Assembly (NCBI GenBank): GCA_000320545.1
Contig: ADNK01001564.1
Coordinates: 1-40,699 of the forward strand
Source of the DNA: Bigelowiella natans CCMP2755
Taxonomy: Eukaryota > Cercozoa > Chlorarachniophyceae
DNA length: 40,699 nt
Reading direction: 5' to 3'
The notes beneath the pieces are model-generated. The model was not told the origin of the DNA. It saw nothing but the letters and a program-made list of their open reading frames with translations, and did no database searches. How positions within the stretch are numbered: the first letter of the stretch is position 1; the number at the start of each line of letters is the position of its first letter. A program made the position numbers and the translations under genes. Below are positions 25,521 through 36,588 of this stretch, piece after piece.

Positions 25521-26899
25521 ATGTGCAAGAAGAATGCAAACAACGGCAGAGACGTGATGAAGAAGGGGGGGGAGGGGGGATGACAGTGTGGCGTATCAAA
25601 ACAGATTTCAACACATGCGAGAATGAAGAGCTGTGGAGAGTGGTAGTGAGGAGGACGGAGGAGGGGGAGGAGGAGGCGGGGGGGGGAGGAAGAGGAAGAG
25701 AAGAAGATTCAAACTGGGTTTAGCAAGTTGCCAATAGCACACGCTTATCATGGTGATAATGAGGCCACGAGGGGTGTAGAGGAGGAAAGATGAAATCAGC
25801 TTTGTACGTTAGCCATTGCGAATCACGGGCAGTGCCTCCTTCAACCTTCTTCTCCTCCTTCCCCCCCCCGTTTTCAACGTCGCCGTCAGCGACAGCGGTC
25901 TTCTGATCCTCCCCTCCCTTTGCTTCATCCGAGGAAGGATTAGGTGGGGGGGGCGAGGGAAGCGGCAGGGAGATACTCTCCATTGATTTGAGAAAGGGGT
26001 AACTAATTCCGACTGATTAAGAAGCGGCGAAGAATGGTTATATTTATTAAATTCGGAGGCTCGATGAGTAGATACAATCTCTTCGTATTGTCATTCGCCT
26101 CGTAATAATGCATAGAATATAAATATATATATATATATATAAATATATTCTATATCTTATTCGGAAAAATCGTCATTCGTTGCTATTCTCACCCAGTGTC
26201 GCGCCTATGTAGGTGCTGCAGAAGGGAATGAGGAAGAAGAACAAGCACGCTACAAAAGCGAGGTTGAAGACCGATCCCAGAATGACTGAGGAAATCGAGC
26301 AGCAAGCAAGCCACGAATAATACCGTATAGCGACACATCAGTTGAACGTACAATGCTGTATATTTTTATGGCTAGGCATTATAGATTGACATTGTCTCGT
26401 CATTTTATTCCTCATTGATTGGGATTCTATGGTCAGGGGCAAATGTGTCCCATATAATGTGGCGCTGCGTGGCAGGGAAGGTTCGCGTTTTGTCATTAGC
26501 AGCAGCAAGCATGAATATGTCATGTTCCCTTACGCTTGAGAGTGACTTTGCTTTTGACCCAACTGGACGCTCTGTAAATCCAAGGCAGCACGTATCTACG
26601 AATATATGTGCAATGAAGATGACGTCATTTCATGATGAAGTCTCGATAGGCTATGGCTACATACTTCTTCTTATTGCTAATTTTGCTCTCCTCTTCCCGC
26701 CTTCTCCCTGGGTAACTGCTGCTTACGGTTTCAGGAAGAGCTTTGAGATGACGAGGCAGCCATCGAGTCCAGGCAAGTATAGCCATACGTACACACTTCC
26801 CTGATTTCGGAATATATATATACACCAAGTAACAACCAAACTTAGAAGTAGGCATTCGTCGTCTATCACACGTGCGTGCATGTATACGCATATTTATGT

Positions 26900-26950
<51 letters not shown>

Positions 26951-27398
26951 CGCGCGCGTGCCATCTACATAAAACATATAGACAAAATCAGATGCAGGCA
27001 TTATACACGCATGTACGGAGTAGGAACCTGGACTGCATACCACAGCCATGTATCTTCAAATAGAATTTCTTCAAATATGATCGTCAAAACTGTGAAAAGT
27101 AAGATATCCGTCACAATACGAAATCACTAATTCAAAGCTCTGGTGCAGGCAGGCTAATCAGCATTTCTTCTGATTTGGAGAGGATGCTCAACCGTTCATT
27201 CATAGGGAATGGTTATCATTGAATGTAGTATTCGAAAATGTCGGTGTTATACAAGTGTAGGTGGCATAAACAGCCCAGTATGTGAGCCAGTAACGATCGT
27301 CGTCGGTGTCCAGGGTAACGAGCGCCTACATGTTTAAAGAAGCAAACGAACAGGCACACACAACGAATACACACATACACACACACACACACACACAA

Positions 27399-27444
<46 letters not shown>

Positions 27445-27917
27445 GAGAGAGGAAGAGAGAGGGAAGGTAATTATTGTCAGCCATCAAAGTAGGACTCATC
27501 ATTGTTATCCCTTGTTCATTGCTACTGTTCTTCTTAATACGTACATTAAGGCTCAGGAGCATGGGCACAGAGATTCCAAGTATCGTGACGTACAACTTGG
27601 TCATATTCACCCCAGCAATTAACATGCCAAAGTACGTCTGAACACACATTATGGATAAAGAATTGCCAGTTATCGAAAACTAGAGGTTGGCACAAATTAT
27701 GTACCTCGGAATTCGCATTCGTATCCACGTAGAGCGTCTTGATAATGAAGATTATGACGACGCACAACACAGCGTATGACCCATGGCACAAAACGGCCTT
27801 GACAAGGCTAAACATATCTTTCACTTTCTCAATGTTGCTTAAGCTCTGCTTATCATCTTTCGCATCCGACTCCTCCCCCTGTGCAAGCGATTGATAGTCG
27901 GTCGTCGAGTTCGCCAT
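24341..27917 (-). CDS. Protein with two tandem TB2/DP1/HVA22 (REEP-like) domains
   Basis: Thirteen minus-strand exons join in phase: 27917-27705, 27637-27545, 27325-27253, 27089-27028, 26800-26727, 26595-26534, 26285-26193, 26012-25808, 25474-25433, 25271-25230, 24961-24859, 24722-24654, 24475-24341. They give 422 codons (421 aa). Domain 1 (exons 2-6) reads GISVPMLLSL, then DRYWLTYWAVYATYTF, and VYVWLYLPGLDG. Domain 2 (exons 7-11) reads LVGISYPFLKS, a Pro then Glu/Lys-rich insertion of about 50 residues, DSQWLTYWVVFACV, and KIALPFIVWLQIPFFHGAEY. Proteins of this family form hairpins in the ER membrane and stabilise tubules and high curvature; plant HVA22 is stress-linked. Typical members have one such domain, so the tandem arrangement is unusual. 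An upstream in-frame Met at 27989 is possible. Exon 10's short length and the non-uniform acceptors are the weakest points. Confidence 0.82.
24757..24782. repeat. (AT)n in an intron of the double-REEP gene
   Basis: An AT-dinucleotide run lies between exons 11 and 12 of the minus-strand gene. Confidence 0.85.
25200..25700. repeat. (CTA)n, (GT)n and purine-rich tracts in REEP introns
   Basis: A (CTA)n run at about 25200-25227, a (GT)n run at about 25483-25518 and a GGA/AGG-rich tract at about 25560-25700 lie in introns of the minus-strand gene. They generate spurious open frames on both strands. Confidence 0.85.
26894..26959. repeat. (TG)n followed by (CG)n
   Basis: A TG run of about 50 bp passes into a CG-alternating run, within the intron between exons 4 and 5 of the double-REEP gene. 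Alternating purine-pyrimidine tracts of this kind can adopt Z-DNA in principle. Confidence 0.9.
27371..27440. repeat. (CA)n(GA)n compound repeat
   Basis: The tract lies in the intron between exons 2 and 3 of the double-REEP gene. On the coding strand it reads (TC)n then (TG)n. Confidence 0.9.
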
Positions 27918-28897
27918 TTTCGGATTAGATCTGGACGCAAGGTGCAATTGCTGAAGAGGATTTCGTGATTGATTTTGAAGTTGCGACAAATAAATTCAGT
28001 CGAAAATTGGACAAAATGCCATCGAATTGCTCGGTACTCGCACCAGTAACATTAAACAGCACCTGTAAGTGTTTTCGGTGATTTCGAGTGTATCGGTTGA
28101 ACATTTCCATGCATGGATTTTTATGTTATTAGATCTAGATCTAGATAGATCTAGATCTAGATCTAGATCTACTCTGACTTTCGTGCCGTTTCTAGAGGCT
28201 GTTGTAGAAGAAAAACAAGTGTCGTTGTAGCACTACGACATGGCTTTACTGCCCCTTTCAAGTAGTAACAGCTCGGTCGAAAGGTGAATTATTCAATTTT
28301 TCGTTGAGACAAGGTTTCACCCTTGTCGCAGGGGATGTGTCATCAGGTAAACTCTCCTTTGATTCACTATTCTCGGAGGTTTCGACGAGAAAAAATTGAA
28401 AAGAAAAGTGAAGTTGCAACTGTGCTATTCGTGCCGTTATCTGCACGGAATACATTTCCCTTTGATACTGATGTTTTCAACTGGGACAAATTTGTAGGAT
28501 GTTTTCCGGTGTAGACATTTCATTTTCTATTTGGAACCGGTGCATGAGGGCCTCGATCGTCAGATTCCCCTCCCTCATTCACACCCGAGCTTCAAGATGA
28601 ATCATAGAAATTGCGACGATTTGGCACGAATGCTGGAGAGGGGGTGTGAATGAAAAAGCGGGCATCACCGAGATCGCCTAGTAGGCGTGAAAATGCTTAC
28701 AAGAAAGCTGAAGGATCGAGGCCTTCCCCGACACAGGGAAGAGCTGCTTTCACTCTCTCAAAAACCCATCTACTTTCAAGTGGCCTTCTCGAGGTTAGGG
28801 CACTCAATAGTCTTTAGTTTTGTCATCCATCATTTGGAGCGGCATTTTATATGTATATAAATGTCTCAAGCAGGCGCATATGGAGATATACGAGGTG

Positions 28898-28933
<36 letters not shown>

Positions 28934-29009
28934 GTGCACCTGTATTTATGCTCTTTGTTGTTTATGTATTTGCGGGCGGCTGTACACAACTCTATCTTCA
29001 TTATGGGTG
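27918..29009. promoter_or_regulatory. Divergent promoter region, double-REEP and PH-PDZ genes
   Basis: About 1.1 kb lies between two outward-pointing starts. It contains a tandem AGATCT palindrome array at about 28132-28171 and a (GT)n run at about 28902-28931. A 63-codon frame at 28323-28514 has no supporting family match or splice context that I can see. Part of the region may be a non-coding 5' exon of either gene. Confidence 0.4.
28132..28171. repeat. Tandem AGATCT palindrome array
   Basis: About six copies of the self-complementary hexamer AGATCT, one pair with a 2-bp slip (AGATAGATCT), lie about 215 bp upstream of the chosen double-REEP start codon. Confidence 0.9.
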
Positions 29010-29466
29010 ATGGCGCTTCAGGTCGATGATATGATGGAATATGCTGAAGTAAAAATAAAGAAACCAAAGAGTTACTATTCACCCAAAGCGTGGGTCGGGA
29101 TTCCAACCAACAAGAGAAAGTCCAAGTTGCTCCTCTTAAGGGCCTCAACAAACACTTTCATGGTGTTTCACGATCTTGAGACCATGGGCGAGTATCTGAA
29201 GGACGTCGGAACAGGTTCTCCAGAATATGAATATTACAGGAGCGACGTAAGAGCTGTCAAGGATGAGGGGAAAGCAACAATCCTGCTAACGTTCGCGGAC
29301 CCCGAGATATACCCGATGAAGATCACATTTCTCATCGGATCCGAGAAGCACTCCTGGATGTGGGCGCTGAGGAAATGGGCGGACGGGGTGGATGATCGAG
29401 AAACAAGTAACACTTCCTAATCTTCTTTTACAAGGCTAAAAATAAATATGTCCTAATGCCAAATCG

Positions 29467-29504
<38 letters not shown>

Positions 29505-29508
29505 TCTC

Positions 29509-29539
<31 letters not shown>

Positions 29540-30962
29540 TGTATGTGTGTGTAGAAGATTTGAATTTGCCGATTGTGAAAGACGGTTATCGAACAATGAT
29601 GTACGACGAGTCGCCCTTCGGCCTAACGCTAAACAAAGACTGTGTCGTGGAAGAGGTGGGTTAGCGACCATTGCCACTTAGGGGCCATATGCTCATAGAA
29701 TAACAACCGCAACATCGATATCAACTACTTGTGGACATCTACGAGATTTCGCCTCGCAACACATCTCATTGAGAGAGAGAAAGTTTATGGCACAAAGCGC
29801 CGGCATTCTGAGAGGGGCAATCACAACTACCGTGTGTAATTGTAATCAATCATCCCGGATTTCAATCAATCCTGAGAGGATCATGCCGTAGTGTGTACCA
29901 GCAACGATTCAGTAGGGGTTTATGGCAATTATCACGCAGGTTGTTGGCCGCGCTAAGGAGCAGGGCGTTCTTGTCGGCGATAAAGTCGTAGAGGTAGGAG
30001 GAGGAGGTCTCATATTCACAAGATGATGCAACCACTCTCAGCCCTCACTCGAGCTGGTTGCGTCCGTCCGCACGCCGTGTGGGGAACGTGCGCGCGCCTT
30101 ACTCATGCTGCAGATGCATCTATACTGATTGCTGCATTGTCGCCGAGCAGGTGAGCGGAACTGCGGTGAAGGATGAGGAAAGTCTTTACAACATTGTAAA
30201 GGACCTCGAATTTCCATTCATCATCAAATTTCAAACCACGGTAGTAACGATGGTAGTAGGATAGAAGTAAGAGTGATAGAAGAAGAAAAAGAAGAAGAGC
30301 AGGAGGAGTAGGAGGAGGAGAGAAGGAGAAAAATATCACAAGGGGAAAAACCTGTGAAATAATGCTTTCCTCTCCCCCACCACTTTCTTCTGGTCCGCAT
30401 AAGTGCAAAAACGGCCGCATCCTGACGTTGTACATCTATGATTGTAAAGGGAGGCGAAAAGCAGGCCGAGACAGCTGAATCGAAGAAGGAAGAAGGAGAG
30501 GTGTCAAAGCAGCACCTACCAGCACAGAGCAGTAGCCAGGAAAGGCCTATCGACGGAGAAACAGCAGAGGACGCTAATGCCGCTGCTGCTACCTCAAGCA
30601 GCGAAACTGTCCAAGTAAAGGGTAAAGAAGGGGGAGTCATTGCTGGGGCTGAAAGGAAGGGGAATCGTGCAAGCTCCGGTCGCCTTAACGCCGTTGCGGA
30701 AGAGGCCGACAGCGCTGTGCCTGCCCCAAAGCAGACACAAGCAGAACAAAAGGCAAAGCCGATTGCCGTCGAGGAAGAAGCGAAGGGCGATGCGAGGGGG
30801 GTGGGGGCCAAGGGGGTGGGTCGTAATAAGGCGTCGCTTCGGATCGAGGTGCCACAACATCGAGACAGCAGTCCTGGTTTCTCATCGGTAGTAATGAATA
30901 CATTGTATATGCCGATTCTGTGCAGGATCAAGTGACCAGTAGTTTGCTTGCCGTTATCGTCG

Positions 30963-31007
<45 letters not shown>

Positions 31008-31318
31008 CGAATGATGATGTGACCTCTGATCAGCATCAGAAGCGAGGGAGAACGATCGATTCTTGCCGCGCAATACCGGACGAAGACCGTTCCCAACCCG
31101 GATCTGCAAAAGAGTCTCTCTTACCAACCGCGCCTGGTATTATTACTATAAATAACTGACAGCTGTTTCTACATCCACGGTGCGACTCCGTGGTAACAAG
31201 TCGGAGGAGATAGTTGCAAGAGTGCCTAGTGAAGAAGAAAGATTAAATTTGATAATGCCTCATCTGCCAACCAAACGACATGAGCGAGCAAATCGTGTTT
31301 AGATTCCCTCTTTTATTG

Positions 31319-31354
<36 letters not shown>

Positions 31355-32306
31355 ATATGTACATGCGTGTGCAATCTTCTACTCAAACAAATTGTACAAA
31401 CAAAATCGCACGCACACACTCATACACCACACACACACACACACACACACATACACACATACACACACTCATACACTACATTCCACGTGCACAAGCATTT
31501 CAGTCAATCGCACTACACCATTATCAACAGGGGAAGAGAGCAGTAGCAGCACGATGCCAACGCGTAAGAGTAGCAGCAGCAGCAACAACAACAACAACAT
31601 CAGAGGCAAGGAACACCTGCCTGGTCATCTACACAATCGGCACCTCAATGCAAGCTGGCATTCCAACCCAAGCTTCGGCCCTTTGGACGATGATGATAAC
31701 GATCATCATCACCATGCTATCCACGGGAAGCGGCGCAGCAGCATCAACATCGAAGACGCTGCTTCTACTGAGGCCGTAGCACCAGGGCCAAGTAAACCGT
31801 CTTTTTTTTTTTTTTTTATGCGACAAGGCCGAATCGCAGAGTGGGGATGATGATGATGATGATGATGATGATGGCTTGATTCTCACTCGATTTAGCTACT
31901 GCCGTTTCAGCATTTCCATGTCGCAGAGTCTTGCGTCCCCCCTCCCCCCCTTCCAACCCACTTCTTTATATGCACACGCGCGCGCGCACACATAATACCA
32001 ATACGCTCGCCCTCCATACGCCAAAGCTTCGATACGTAAAAATATAGGTCATTAGTAGTATGAGATCCCTCTGATTTCTCGGTTTGCGGCTGATGTTATG
32101 GCTTACGACTACAGAGAACACAGATACACTCTTAACGACGCCGAACCCCGTGAATAAAGGCGAAGAGCAGCACGTCATCTATAGGGACAGGGACCTGTTC
32201 ATATCCTCCAGCAGCGCCAAGGTGGTTGCGATAACCATACATGCACCGTCATTCGTTTCTTGGGCGATGTTTGATCAGATAGATATCCTTTTTCCGACTA
32301 TTATTT

Positions 32307-32348
<42 letters not shown>

Positions 32349-32435
32349 ATACAGACGCGCGCGCGCGCGCGCACACGCACACATATACTCATAAACATAC
32401 CTCTATACCTAGCCCCCTCTCTCCTCTCCCATTGT

Positions 32436-32486
<51 letters not shown>

Positions 32487-34137
32487 CATATTATATTCAT
32501 GTTCATGGGCTATTGCGACTTTAGAAGGGTCGGAGCCAAAGCATCGCCACCGATAATGACCCCCTCTCCTCCTCCTCCTCCTCCTCCTTCCCACTGAAGA
32601 TGGACTCTGTCAAAGTTGGTTCTCCCCAAGATTTCCAGGTGTGTGTGCGTGTGTATGTGTGTGTGTGTGTGTGTAAATCTGAGCGACATATTTTCTTTTA
32701 AAGAACTCAAAGAAGAGTTGTTTTCTCATGTTCGTGTTGTGCTGTCAACCCCGGCGCCGACGTGCCTCATATCCGCCTTCCCCCCCCCCCCCCCCTCTCT
32801 TGTGTGTTTCCCCGTGGTAGGTGAGGGTTGAGGTGGCACGCGAAGAGTCGGGGGGCAGTGGAAACAATCCCAATCCCCAAAACAAGGAAGGGGGACTGGG
32901 AGAAGTTCATCGAGGTACTCAGTGAGGTGCGAGGAGCGAGAGGGGGGGGGGGGGGGATTTTATCGTAGAAAGACAGGGCATTAGGTGGGAATGGTTGTAG
33001 CAGCATGAAATTGCCGCTTTTCATAAGCCAGAGCGTGCCATTGACATTGTACAGATTTACATATCATCAAATCTGCACCATCATGCCCCCTCCCCCCTTC
33101 TCTTTAGCTGCTACTGCACGCCATCGAGCGCCACCAGGGCCCAACAGTGATCGAAAGCACTTCCGCGCAGAGGATAAGACCGAGCAGACGGGGGGCGGTG
33201 GAAACAACTGTAACATGCCACTACCGCATACCTTCAGTCTCGCGACCAGCTTCATCGAAGAATCAGGGGGTCGGGACAATGTGAGCGACTTTGACGATGA
33301 CGAGGAGGAAGAGGAGGGGCTGGAGGGTTCGGCTACATTTTGGAAGGGAAAACTCCTCGAGTAATAATATTTTATGACTCGACTCAATTTCGCAATTTTG
33401 CTTGAATGAAATTGGCGACGATTATGATGATGATGATGATGATGATGATGATGGTGATAATGATGAGGAGGAGGAGGAGGATGATGATGCGCTAGGATCT
33501 TTGGCTTTACGTTTCATTCATGTTGTTCTCTCGCGTGCGAGAAGGCTACACGGTGGTTTGATTTCCTCCCTCTGACGTGGAATTGCTACTGCTCGACTGT
33601 CTTCTTACAGGTACCGCAGACGGTTTCGGAAGTTGTGGGCCTTGCATGCTCACATGAGGACCGTCAACGAGAAGCTGATCCAAGCGACTCTCACCAAATC
33701 ACCGATGGCTGATAAGAAGACACATCCAAGTCAGATGAAGAAGAAAAAGGGGGGGAGGGAGGGGGGAAGGGGGGGGGGCTCACCATACAACCCATGCTGC
33801 CTTCTAACGACAACAAAATAAGAAACACTGCCCTTCTTCTCCATCATCTTCTTCTTCTTCTTCTTCAGGTATTCTGGCAGTAGAGAACATGGTTCAAATC
33901 CAGCACTTGAAAGAAGATTTGGTAAAGGCGAGGCGCGAGACAGAGCAAGCGGTGAAAGATCGCGATGGCCTCCAGCGTGCGTTCGAAGCTGTGAAGCAGG
34001 CTCAGGCTACGAACCTTGATGATGTGCGGCGGCGTCTGGAGACGTCTCAGAACGAGTGCGTATTGAAGGAAACCATCATGATAATAATAATGATAATAGT
34101 AATAATAACAATGATAAAAATACTACTAAAAATGATG

Positions 34138-34170
<33 letters not shown>

Positions 34171-34750
34171 GCGATTAGTACACGTTGACTCGCTCATCAC
34201 CATCCTCTCCAGTAGTCTATTGAGTAGCGGTCATAGAATAGGGAAATGGCCTCTATTCCTTCCTCCTCCTCCTCCTTCTCCTGTGACCATCCACCACTGC
34301 GGCGCCTCTACTGCATACCCTAGTATCTTCACCCCCTTCCATTGCAGCAGCCCTGGCAATATTGACGCCGCTCTCCCCTTGCCCCTCCTTTCATCAGGTC
34401 CAATATGAAGGAGATATCCATGCTCAGAAACCACGTCATAGAGGTCGCGGAGCGAGTCATTCGTGCTGAGCAGAAGGAGCAAGACTCGCGGAACGCCTCC
34501 TTGGCCCTCGAGCAGCAGCTCGAAGCTGTCCGGACAGACGCGGAGCACTACAAACAGCAGATGGATCTTGCCAACGAGCGTGCGGAGTCGATGCAAAAAA
34601 CACAAATTGCTGACAAGGTGCTCTGCCTCTCTCTCTCACTCACTCACTCACTCACTCACACACTCACACACTCACACACTCACACACTCACATAGGAAGA
34701 GTGGGGAGGGGAATAGTCTCTCTCATCTGATAAAATCCATATTATAAAAA

Positions 34751-34793
<43 letters not shown>

Positions 34794-35445
34794 CATATAT
34801 TTCCTTTGACCCAAGAACGCGTCTATTTTTGGTTCTTTGGTTCTTCCTGGAACAGGAGCGCATCGAAGAACTGAAGGAAAAATTCGAGTCGCTCGGCAGC
34901 GCCTGGCGGTCCAAGGCGATAGAGCTTCGCACCTCTGAAGCTAAAAGGGTGGAGCTCCAACTGAAACTCGATAAAACCTCTCGAAGCTGCCTCGAGGCGA
35001 CCGAGCGAGCTGCAGCAGCAGAGGCTAAGCTAGAAATAGCGCAGAGGGAGATGGTGAGGAAGGATAAGCTGATCGAGGGACTCAGGAAGAAAGATCGGTC
35101 AAAAGACCTCCATGACGTGAGCGAGAAGGCTGCCATCGCCTCCGAGATGATCCAGGCGTGCATGACGAATATGAACTCGCTTCAGCAATACAACTCCGAG
35201 CTGACTCACGAATTGGAGGGACTCAAAGCCTCCGTGGCGCAGGATCGAGACCTTCTGAATGACAACCCGCAGGTATTGGCATCCTCTGCCGCGCGGGGGG
35301 GCCAAAGAAGCTTTTATTGCGTGTGCGTACATGCTGCTCTCTGTGAATTGATTCGGATGAGTACGAGTTGTGCTGATTCACTTCTCCACTCTAAACATAA
35401 TTTCATCAGGGGGCGAAGCTGACAAAGATGACAGAGCGCCTTTGA
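29010..35445 (+). CDS. PH-PDZ-coiled-coil scaffold protein
   Basis: Seventeen exons join in phase into 1038 codons (1037 aa): 29010-29406, 29555-29655, 29940-29993, 30151-30240, 30450-30887, 31040-31136, 31163-31294, 31531-31791, 32115-32221, 32528-32638, 32821-32914, 33108-33360, 33611-33729, 33869-34055, 34398-34617, 34856-35272, 35410-35445. Residues about 1-130 resemble a PH-like domain (central strands, then a C-terminal helix [12 protein letters not shown]). Exons 2-4 form a PDZ domain: [41 protein letters not shown]. The middle (exons 5-13) is low-complexity, Ala/Glu-, Ser-, Asn- and Asp/His-rich and probably disordered. Exons 14-17 are a long charged coiled coil ([24 protein letters not shown] at the end). 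PH domains bind phosphoinositides or proteins, and PDZ domains bind C-terminal peptides. The whole suggests a membrane-associated scaffold; no specific orthologue is recognised. Exon 6 might instead start at 31034. Confidence 0.8.
29468..29541. repeat. (CT)n(GT)n just upstream of a splice acceptor
   Basis: A CT run passes into a GT run and ends shortly before the acceptor of exon 2 (exon at 29555) of the PH-PDZ gene, so the repeat itself supplies the pyrimidine-rich region of this intron. Confidence 0.9.
30966..31470. repeat. (TA)n, (GT)n and (CA)n tracts in PH-PDZ introns
   Basis: (TA)n lies at about 30966-31004 in intron 5. (GT)n at about 31320-31353 and (CA)n at about 31432-31468 both lie in intron 7. 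The last two form an inverted pair about 80 bp apart that could fold into a hairpin in the transcript. Confidence 0.88.
31846..34791. repeat. Further intronic simple repeats of the PH-PDZ gene
   Basis: (GAT)n about 31846-31872; (CT)n(CA)n(CG)n about 32309-32372; (TA)n about 32439-32482; (GT)n about 32640-32674; (GAT)n about 33425-33452; (AAT)n about 34137-34170; (CTCA)n about 34635-34692; (AT)n about 34757-34791. All fall between the exons listed for the gene. Confidence 0.85.
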
Positions 35446-36588
35446 TAGAAGTGGAGGCCTGTAGCTTGTCTCGTCGCATCTGTGGTATTAATTGCGCGCT
35501 TTAATTCCATAGAACGTTTTCCTAGAGGAAACAATGCAACAATGATCTAGGCGATCGAGAACATTATAACGATGCAATCGAACAAGCGTCATGTAGCCGC
35601 TAGCATGCACAAGCTCTAGAGCCGTACCGTCGTCCGTGCGATATGCCACACTAACTGCTAGACTGTCGCTCCATAGCACTCTATATTATCTATCACTGGC
35701 TACATGCTAGCATGTGTAGACGCACGCTGCCGCGTGCACCTCCATGGATGTCAGTTGGATGCGCATTGCTAGATTGTCGATCGCGTGTGCGCTCGCACAT
35801 GCTAGCATGCATGTGCTACTAGCTAGCTAGCTAGACTAATCAGATCGGAGTCGCTAGTCAAAACATCAAAACACACACAGTTGACAAATGCCAATAAGTG
35901 ATCGTTGTCAACTATTTTTGTGTCTGCATATGTAGTGCTGCAAGTGACAATGCCGCCTCTTCTGTCGTTAATGTCCTAACACACTGTAGCAGACAATGCA
36001 CGAATGTTGCATGTGCATGTATGTATATGCATATTGTCATTCGTTTCCATCTAGTTAGCTTGTCGCGAGTTTTAAATTGTTATTAGTCTGATCATCGTAT
36101 GATCATTAATTCGTACGTACATGATAAGGAAGACAAATGAACGCATTCGCTCCCTTGCACGGCACGTTGCGGACCTGCTCTAGCTGCTGTTCCGCACCAG
36201 TCGTCGATACATATTGTGTAAACAGTAATGCCTTTGCTCTTGCAAACGCATGGGACACATGACAGCTGAAAGGCACAGGCATAACGTATATAAGCGATGA
36301 ACGCTGTCCCCGCCACTGAACTACAGCATTAATACATGTATTAGGATGACCATTGACGTGAAATTTGTTCATTTGTTACATTCATGCATCCGTTCAACAT
36401 AGAAGTCTATGAGAGCGACAGTAGGCGTGTTGGGGAGGACCCAACCGGGAAGAATTTCGGCGAAAGGCGACACAGTAACTGCTACGCTGTACATTGCATG
36501 TAACAGATACCGTGTGCGTTTACATTGCCGCGTGTCGCGTGCTGAAACGTGTTGGCCGGCAATCGTCCGCCGGGTACTAGAGGAGCAA
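35446..36588. other. Convergent spacer with CTAG-rich block
   Basis: This lies between the 3' ends of the PH-PDZ gene (+) and the secreted-protein gene (-). About 35560-35850 is dense in GCTAGC, ACATGCTAGCATG and four tandem AGCT/CTAG units near 35820. The rest shows no coding frame with supporting structure. Confidence 0.65.

Noticed and set aside
24341-27917. Two separate adjacent REEP genes
   Set aside because: Exon 6 ends in phase 1 and exon 7 begins with the two bases needed. No stop or start is required between the domains. One gene is the simpler reading, though cDNA is needed.
30224-30931. Long minus-strand frame of 235 codons
   Set aside because: It is antisense to the low-complexity exon 5 of the PH-PDZ gene, whose plus-strand exons join in phase. 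The frame is a by-product of repetitive Ala/Glu codons.
31321-31560. Cys/Val- and His/Thr-rich frames around (GT)n and (CA)n
   Set aside because: They are read-through of two dinucleotide repeats in an intron. The exon begins at 31531 after a proper acceptor.
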